The notes beneath the pieces were generated by a model. The model saw only the letters and a program-made list of their open reading frames with translations. It was not told the DNA's origin and made no database searches. The position numbers were made by a program, and so were the translations under genes. Positions 60,509 to 64,000 of a stretch of 64,000 bases of DNA are shown here, in pieces (the first letter of the stretch is position 1; each line of letters starts with the position of its first letter). The DNA is from Candidatus Peribacteria bacterium. GTDB lineage: Bacteria > Patescibacteriota > Gracilibacteria > UBA1369 > UBA12463. Where the stretch lies: NCBI GenBank assembly GCA_943354965.1, contig CALRDN010000006.1, forward strand, positions 16,157-80,156, in the 5' to 3' direction.

Positions 60509-61281
60509 TGAACCAACAACGCTACTGGAATGAATCGGCACTCGTCCTGAAACGCTACTCTGCCGGAGAAAAAGATCGGCAGGTTATTTTGTTTATCAAA
60601 GGCGTGGGGAAGATTTCGGCGAAGGCGCGCGGGGCCAAGAACTTAACTTCCCCCTTTGTCAGTCGACTCTCCCCGCTCAATGAGTGTCGAGTATTGATGT
60701 ACCGCGCGAGCAGTGGCTACTGGACCATCACACAGTGCGAAACCATCCGAGAGTTCAGCCCCTCAACGCACTCCACGCAAAAAGCCATGATCGGCCTGAC
60801 GATGCTCGATATTATCGATCGATGCAGTGAGTCCGAACACGTAAACGACCCGCTCTACGAAGTAACCATCGATACATTAGAAAAATTAGCATCTATAAAC
60901 GATGAGCAAAAAATGGAGCAACTCTTCAGTATTTTTCAGGTAAAAGTTTTCGAAATTCTCGGCATCCTGCCGTCGTTCTCACACTGCACGCGATGTCATA
61001 AAAAAATCGACCTCGACAAGATTTCCGGCTGGGACATGATGCAAATCACCTGCCACGATTGTGAAAAATTCAACCCAAAGAACCACGCACGAGAAACCTT
61101 CGACAAGGAGTATCTGAAACTCCTCAACTACATGAAAAAAAATGTAATCGAATCATCTCTAAAAATATCCCTCAATAACGAGCAAGGAAAAGATCTCAAA
61201 AGAATGCTCAAGACGCTTTGGAACGCACAGACTTTTTCTTTGCCAAAATCGTTTGATGTTCTCGAGTCTCTTCACGCATAA
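60508..61281 (+). CDS. recO: DNA repair protein RecO
   Basis: A 257-aa recombination mediator that helps load RecA with RecR/RecF. An N-terminal OB fold (ALVLKRYSAGEKDRQVILFI, GKISAKARGAKNLTSPF) and helical C-terminal domain with a zinc finger (SHCTRCHKKI ... ITCHDCEKF) are visible. The ATG overlaps the ftsX stop (TAATG). Its 3' end overlaps the converging relA gene by 74 nt, an unusually long tail-to-tail overlap. Confidence 0.93.
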   Translation: MNQQRYWNESALVLKRYSAGEKDRQVILFIKGVGKISAKARGAKNLTSPFVSRLSPLNECRVLMYRASSGYWTITQCETIREFSPSTHSTQKAMIGLTMLDIIDRCSESEHVNDPLYEVTIDTLEKLASINDEQKMEQLFSIFQVKVFEILGILPSFSHCTRCHKKIDLDKISGWDMMQITCHDCEKFNPKNHARETFDKEYLKLLNYMKKNVIESSLKISLNNEQGKDLKRMLKTLWNAQTFSLPKSFDVLESLHA

Positions 61282-63517
61282 CACTCAAGACTCCGGTTAA
61301 GTTTTCAAGTTGCGAAAGAATATCATCAAGCTGTTCATAGCCATTAACCTCGAGCAGAAGCGATCGAACGACGTATTTTTCGTCATGATGCTTCACGCTG
61401 AAATCTAAAATATTCACATTCATATCAGCAACAACGCCGGTGATATCACGGATGAGACCAATACGGTTAACCGCCTCCACGAGAACGCGAACGCTGTATT
61501 TCTGTGTACCGGAAGGAAGAGAAGAAACCCACCTAGCCTCGAGAACACGAGCAGGATTGGAGCTCTGCAGATGAGCACAATCAATCTTGTGAATAGAAGC
61601 ATGCTCACGTGAGACATAACCAACAATTGACTCTCCCTCTTTCGGAGAACAACACTGTGCTAGCTGTACCGGCAAACCGGCCTCTCCGCCCAAAAGAATA
61701 CGTGAACCAAGCGGCTCCGTATCAGGAATCTCCTTGAGAGGCACAGGAATAAGTGGCTGCATCAAATCATCCTGATGGAACATTTTTTTGATAACCGTAT
61801 TGATAGGAGTCGAGCCGTTTCCGATATCCTCAACAATCTTCTGCCGTTCACTCACGGTTAGCGTCTTGGTGCCATACTTCTTCAAAACACTCAACTGATC
61901 ATCAAGTCCCGCCTTATTCAATCTTCGTAACTGCTTATTGAGAAGCTCTTTACCCTCACGGAAACTCAACTCCCTATTCTGACTTTTGAACCAAACTTTA
62001 ATTTTTTGCCTAGCCGAGTTCGTCTTCACAAAACTCAACCACTCAGGTCTTGGATTTGGCTTGGGTTTGAGAATAACTTCCACTACATCCCCATTCTTGA
62101 GGGCTGCATTTGCCGGAGCAATATGACCATTTACCTTCGCCATTGCACAGCGATGACCAATATCCGTATGAACACTATAGGCAAAATCGATAGGCGTAGA
62201 GCCAACAGGAAGGTCCTTCACCTCACCATTTGGCGTAAAGACAAAAATACGATCCTGAAAAATATCAATTTTATACTCATGTAAATCGCTATCCACGCGC
62301 ACCTCTTCACCCTCAGCCACATCGTCCTCCTGAACCTTGATCAATCCACGAAGCCATTCAATCTGTCGTTTAAGTTTCTTATTCTGCACCTCTCCATCCT
62401 TGTTGGAAGAATTATCAACAAAGGTAAGAACATCTTCCTTATCAAATTCCGTAGAACGACCACGCGTGTCTTCGTAGAGCCAGTGAGCGGCAATACCATA
62501 TTCCGCCTCTCGATGCATTTTTTCCGAACGAATCTGAATCTCAACCGGCTGATTTTTCAATCCCGCAGAGGTCGTCAAAATAGAGGTATGCAAACTCTGG
62601 TATCCGTTTGGTTTCGGAACAGCGATATAATCCTTGAACCTACCGGGAAGCGGCGTACACTTGTTATGAATCAAGCCGAGCACCGAGTAGAGCGTTTCCA
62701 TGGATTCTGCCGGCATAGCGTCCTTGCCAAACTTCGTAGGAAGAATAACTCGAACCGCAAAAATATCATGCAGATCCAAAATCAAATCCGTACTCTTCTT
62801 TCGCATCTTTCTATAGATACTATAAATACTCTTCGTTCGGCCGGTGACACGGCACGAAATCTCATGCTGTGCTAAAAAATCTTTTAGTTCATCCTGGAAA
62901 GCATCAAGTGCGCCCTTGCGTTCCTCGCCAACTTTTTCTAGCTGTTGCTGAATATGATTATATTGAAATGGATTGAGTGCCTTGAACGCGAGGTCCTCAA
63001 GCTGCCATTTAAGTGAGTACATACCAAGTCTAGACGCCACCGGCGCATAAATCTTCAGAGCCTCCTCGGTCAATCGTTTTCGATTCTCTACCGGAACATC
63101 CTCAATATGCTGCACATCATCCAGAATATCCGCGAGACAGACAAACATTACACGAAGATCCTCCGCCACCATCAAAATAACCTGTCGTAAAACCTCTGTA
63201 TCATTCCGCTCGAAATCAGGTCGAAGATGTTTAATTTTTGCCAATGCCTGCAGTATCTTCAAAACGCCAGGACCAAATAATTTCTCAACTTCAGAAGCAT
63301 GCTCCTCAAGCGGAATACGTGAAGCAAATATAAGTCCGGAGACGAGAGTCGTCTCATCAGGTCGAAGATTCAAAAGTCCATGAAGTATACGATATCCCCT
63401 CTCGATACGCGCTCCACGGCACGTCGAAACGAACTGGTCGGCTGCCTGAAGACGCGAAGCATCAACCTTCAACCCCAACTTCTCTATCTTGGCCAGCAAT
63501 GGTTCAAGATGATTCAT
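61208..63517 (-). CDS. relA: RelA/SpoT-family (p)ppGpp synthetase, HD domain inactive
   Basis: A 769-aa RSH protein. The N-terminal HD-type domain lacks the H-D pair and E-D motif of a hydrolase (FASRIPLEEHASEVEKLFG). The synthetase domain is intact (GRTKSIYSIYRKMRKKSTD, IFAVRVILP, DYIAVPKPNGYQSLHTSIL, EIQIRSEKMHREAEYGIAAH). TGS (STPIDFAYSVHTDIGHRCAM) and C-terminal ACT (VRVLVEAVNRIGLIRDITGV) domains follow. It should make but not degrade (p)ppGpp. I start at the ATG at 63517; a GTG at 63550 would add 11 residues. Its 3' end overlaps recO by 74 nt. Confidence 0.92.
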   Translation of the reverse strand: MNHLEPLLAKIEKLGLKVDASRLQAADQFVSTCRGARIERGYRILHGLLNLRPDETTLVSGLIFASRIPLEEHASEVEKLFGPGVLKILQALAKIKHLRPDFERNDTEVLRQVILMVAEDLRVMFVCLADILDDVQHIEDVPVENRKRLTEEALKIYAPVASRLGMYSLKWQLEDLAFKALNPFQYNHIQQQLEKVGEERKGALDAFQDELKDFLAQHEISCRVTGRTKSIYSIYRKMRKKSTDLILDLHDIFAVRVILPTKFGKDAMPAESMETLYSVLGLIHNKCTPLPGRFKDYIAVPKPNGYQSLHTSILTTSAGLKNQPVEIQIRSEKMHREAEYGIAAHWLYEDTRGRSTEFDKEDVLTFVDNSSNKDGEVQNKKLKRQIEWLRGLIKVQEDDVAEGEEVRVDSDLHEYKIDIFQDRIFVFTPNGEVKDLPVGSTPIDFAYSVHTDIGHRCAMAKVNGHIAPANAALKNGDVVEVILKPKPNPRPEWLSFVKTNSARQKIKVWFKSQNRELSFREGKELLNKQLRRLNKAGLDDQLSVLKKYGTKTLTVSERQKIVEDIGNGSTPINTVIKKMFHQDDLMQPLIPVPLKEIPDTEPLGSRILLGGEAGLPVQLAQCCSPKEGESIVGYVSREHASIHKIDCAHLQSSNPARVLEARWVSSLPSGTQKYSVRVLVEAVNRIGLIRDITGVVADMNVNILDFSVKHHDEKYVVRSLLLEVNGYEQLDDILSQLENLTGVLSVMREETREHQTILAKKKSVRSKAS

Positions 63518-63675
63518 GTGAGTATGATGAGGCCCAAGCCAAAAAAGCACAAGATAAAAAGAAATGGCTCTTGTCCAGACAAAGCCGAATTACGTTAGGT
63601 CAAAGCTAAAATTACAAACGATCAAATTACGCAATTGTTCATAAAGCCCATGGATCACCATGTTCTTAATGAACG

Positions 63676-63717
63676 GTATACGTTTTGTATACACTTTGTA
63701 TACTATTTTGTGCATAC
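63676..63717. promoter_or_regulatory. GTATAC array with 11-bp spacing
   Basis: GTATAC at 63676-63681, 63687-63692 and 63698-63703, exactly one helical turn apart, followed by a related GTGCATAC at 63710-63717. Each box is palindromic. The last overlaps a TATACT -10-like string. The layout suits a cooperatively bound operator. Confidence 0.55.
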
Positions 63718-63791
63718 CACCATTGAGACGTAAGATCATCCTCATCAATAACTTTCATTTCGATACATAATCCCCTACACTTTCCCCGTAC

Positions 63792-63858
63792 ACCTAACTT
63801 TTATATGTCGTTTCTATCCAAACTTCAAAGCCGAAGTTCGTATAGAAACCAGTTAGAT
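63792..63858 (+). other. attC-like hairpin with complete R and L boxes
   Basis: Outer boxes ACCTAAC (63792-63798, RYYYAAC) and GTTAGAT (63852-63858, GTTRRRY) pair at 6 of 7 positions; inner boxes GTTTCTAT (63810-63817) and ATAGAAAC (63842-63849) pair at 8 of 8; a terminal stem AACTTC/GAAGTT (63821-63826/63833-63838) has a 6-nt loop. At 67 nt this is within attC size. The R-L spacers are very unequal (11 and 2 nt), unlike a standard attC. A gene starts 13 nt after it. Confidence 0.45.
63833..63850 (+). repeat. 18-bp repeat, copy 2
   Basis: GAAGTTCGTATAGAAACC, identical to 52883-52900. Here it forms the 3' half of the attC-like hairpin. Confidence 0.8.
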
Positions 63859-63871
63859 GAAATAAATTTTT

Positions 63872-64000
63872 ATGACAAATATACGACAATTTGGCTTATT
63901 GCAGCTAGCATTCGGGATTGCTTTATTTATTTTTTACATATGGTTGCTTTTGACTGATTCCATGTCTTCGAGCGAGTCCATTTTTGGGTATATTGGGAAT
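63872..64000 (+). CDS. Start of a membrane protein, cut by window edge
   Basis: An open frame of 43 codons from ATG 63872 to the window end with no stop. MTNIRQFGLLQLAFGIALFI continues into FYIWLLLTD, one transmembrane helix, then a Ser-rich segment. It starts 13 nt after the attC-like hairpin. Too little is visible to assign a function; AT content is higher than in the core genes. Confidence 0.5.
   Translation, partial: MTNIRQFGLLQLAFGIALFIFYIWLLLTDSMSSSESIFGYIGN

Larger units (their letters stand above)
63551..63871. other. 321-bp non-coding stretch before the last gene
   Basis: No gene is seen. In order it holds: GTTAGGT (63594-63600) followed by AAAGCTAAAA (63602-63611); CATGG-atca-CCATG and GTTC-ttaat-GAAC inverted repeats (about 63651-63674); three GTATAC boxes; and the attC-like hairpin at 63792-63858. 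Confidence 0.6.

Noticed and set aside
1..64000. Alternative genetic code with TGA read as glycine or tryptophan
   Set aside because: TGA ends gpmI, the second ABC permease, the trmB-like gene, truB's partner and relA at family-typical lengths, two of them as ATGA overlaps with the next start; reading through would add unrelated tails.
1..64000. CRISPR array or Cas genes
   Set aside because: No regularly spaced direct repeats of 20-40 bp and no Cas-like protein were seen; the only tandem repeat is the coding 171-bp unit.

Overview
The window reads as a gene-dense chromosomal segment of a Candidate Phyla Radiation (Patescibacteria) bacterium, possibly Peregrinibacteria-like. The reasons are: almost no Shine-Dalgarno sequences before start codons, an orphan VirB4/TraC-like ATPase, SecD and SecF fused in one chain, a TrmB-type regulator, archaeal-looking triosephosphate isomerase and FAD synthase, and many short conserved hypothetical membrane proteins. 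TGA ends several conserved genes, including two ATGA start/stop overlaps, so the code is standard and not the TGA=Gly code of Gracilibacteria or Absconditabacteria. The phylum assignment is inference from gene content only.

Layout. 1-2.4 kb: a partial FecR-like protein and an SLH-PDZ-S41 protease. 2.4-4.5 kb: VirB4-like ATPase (minus). 4.7-8.9 kb: gyrA, a thrombospondin-type-3/PKD surface protein with 171-bp tandem repeats, and rpmE. 9-11.6 kb: a two-permease plus ATPase ABC exporter. 11.6-14.7 kb: tgt, ruvA, an M24 aminopeptidase. 14.7-16.1 kb: an unknown 476-aa protein. 16.2-19.3 kb: purQ fused to two PurS-like domains, then glmS. 19.5-26.6 kb: pyk, ruvC, a TPR protein, prepilin peptidase, gpmI, manC. 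26.7-31.3 kb: lipoprotein, cupin, secDF with a parvulin insert, tRNA-Arg. 31.3-36.3 kb: DMT permease, small hypotheticals, an ATPase-dead priA, an HNH protein. 36.5-41.7 kb: trpS, pyrG, a PilC-N-domain membrane protein, lgt. 41.6-52.8 kb: a long minus-strand block (tpiA, hpf, O-antigen-ligase-like, ribF-murE fusion, truB, wecA/tagO-like, dnaG, rpoD, greA, PEGA protein). 52.8-54.8 kb: an accessory patch with cassette-like single genes and attC-like inverted repeats. 54.9-63.5 kb: holA, trmB, gatA, gatC, a small membrane protein, a RibL-like FAD synthase, ftsX, recO, relA. 63.6-64 kb: a non-coding stretch with an 11-bp-spaced GTATAC array, a second attC-like hairpin, and the start of a membrane protein.

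How the genes fit together. Central glycolysis is represented by pyk, gpmI and tpiA, and nucleotide-sugar/envelope supply by glmS, manC, a polyprenyl-phosphate glycosyl-1-P transferase, murE and an O-antigen-ligase-like protein. The replication/repair set is gyrA, dnaG, holA, ruvA, ruvC, recO and a degenerate priA. The envelope set (secDF, lgt, lipoprotein, SLH protease, prepilin peptidase) points to a monoderm-like surface carrying lipoproteins and type IV pili. A flavokinase domain on murE and a stand-alone RibL-like nucleotidyltransferase could together replace bifunctional RibF.

The most unusual signals are: (1) a short palindromic repeat (CCAGCAGG-N3-GTCCCTTGGGGG) sitting in frame inside gpmI and dnaG and clustered in an intergenic region, with a 5-bp direct repeat flanking the gpmI copy; (2) attC-like hairpins beside cassette-like genes although no integrase is in the window; (3) several domain fusions (PurQ-PurS-PurS, RFK-MurE, SecD-parvulin-SecF); (4) frequent -10 boxes placed 6-8 nt before the start codon, implying leaderless mRNAs.
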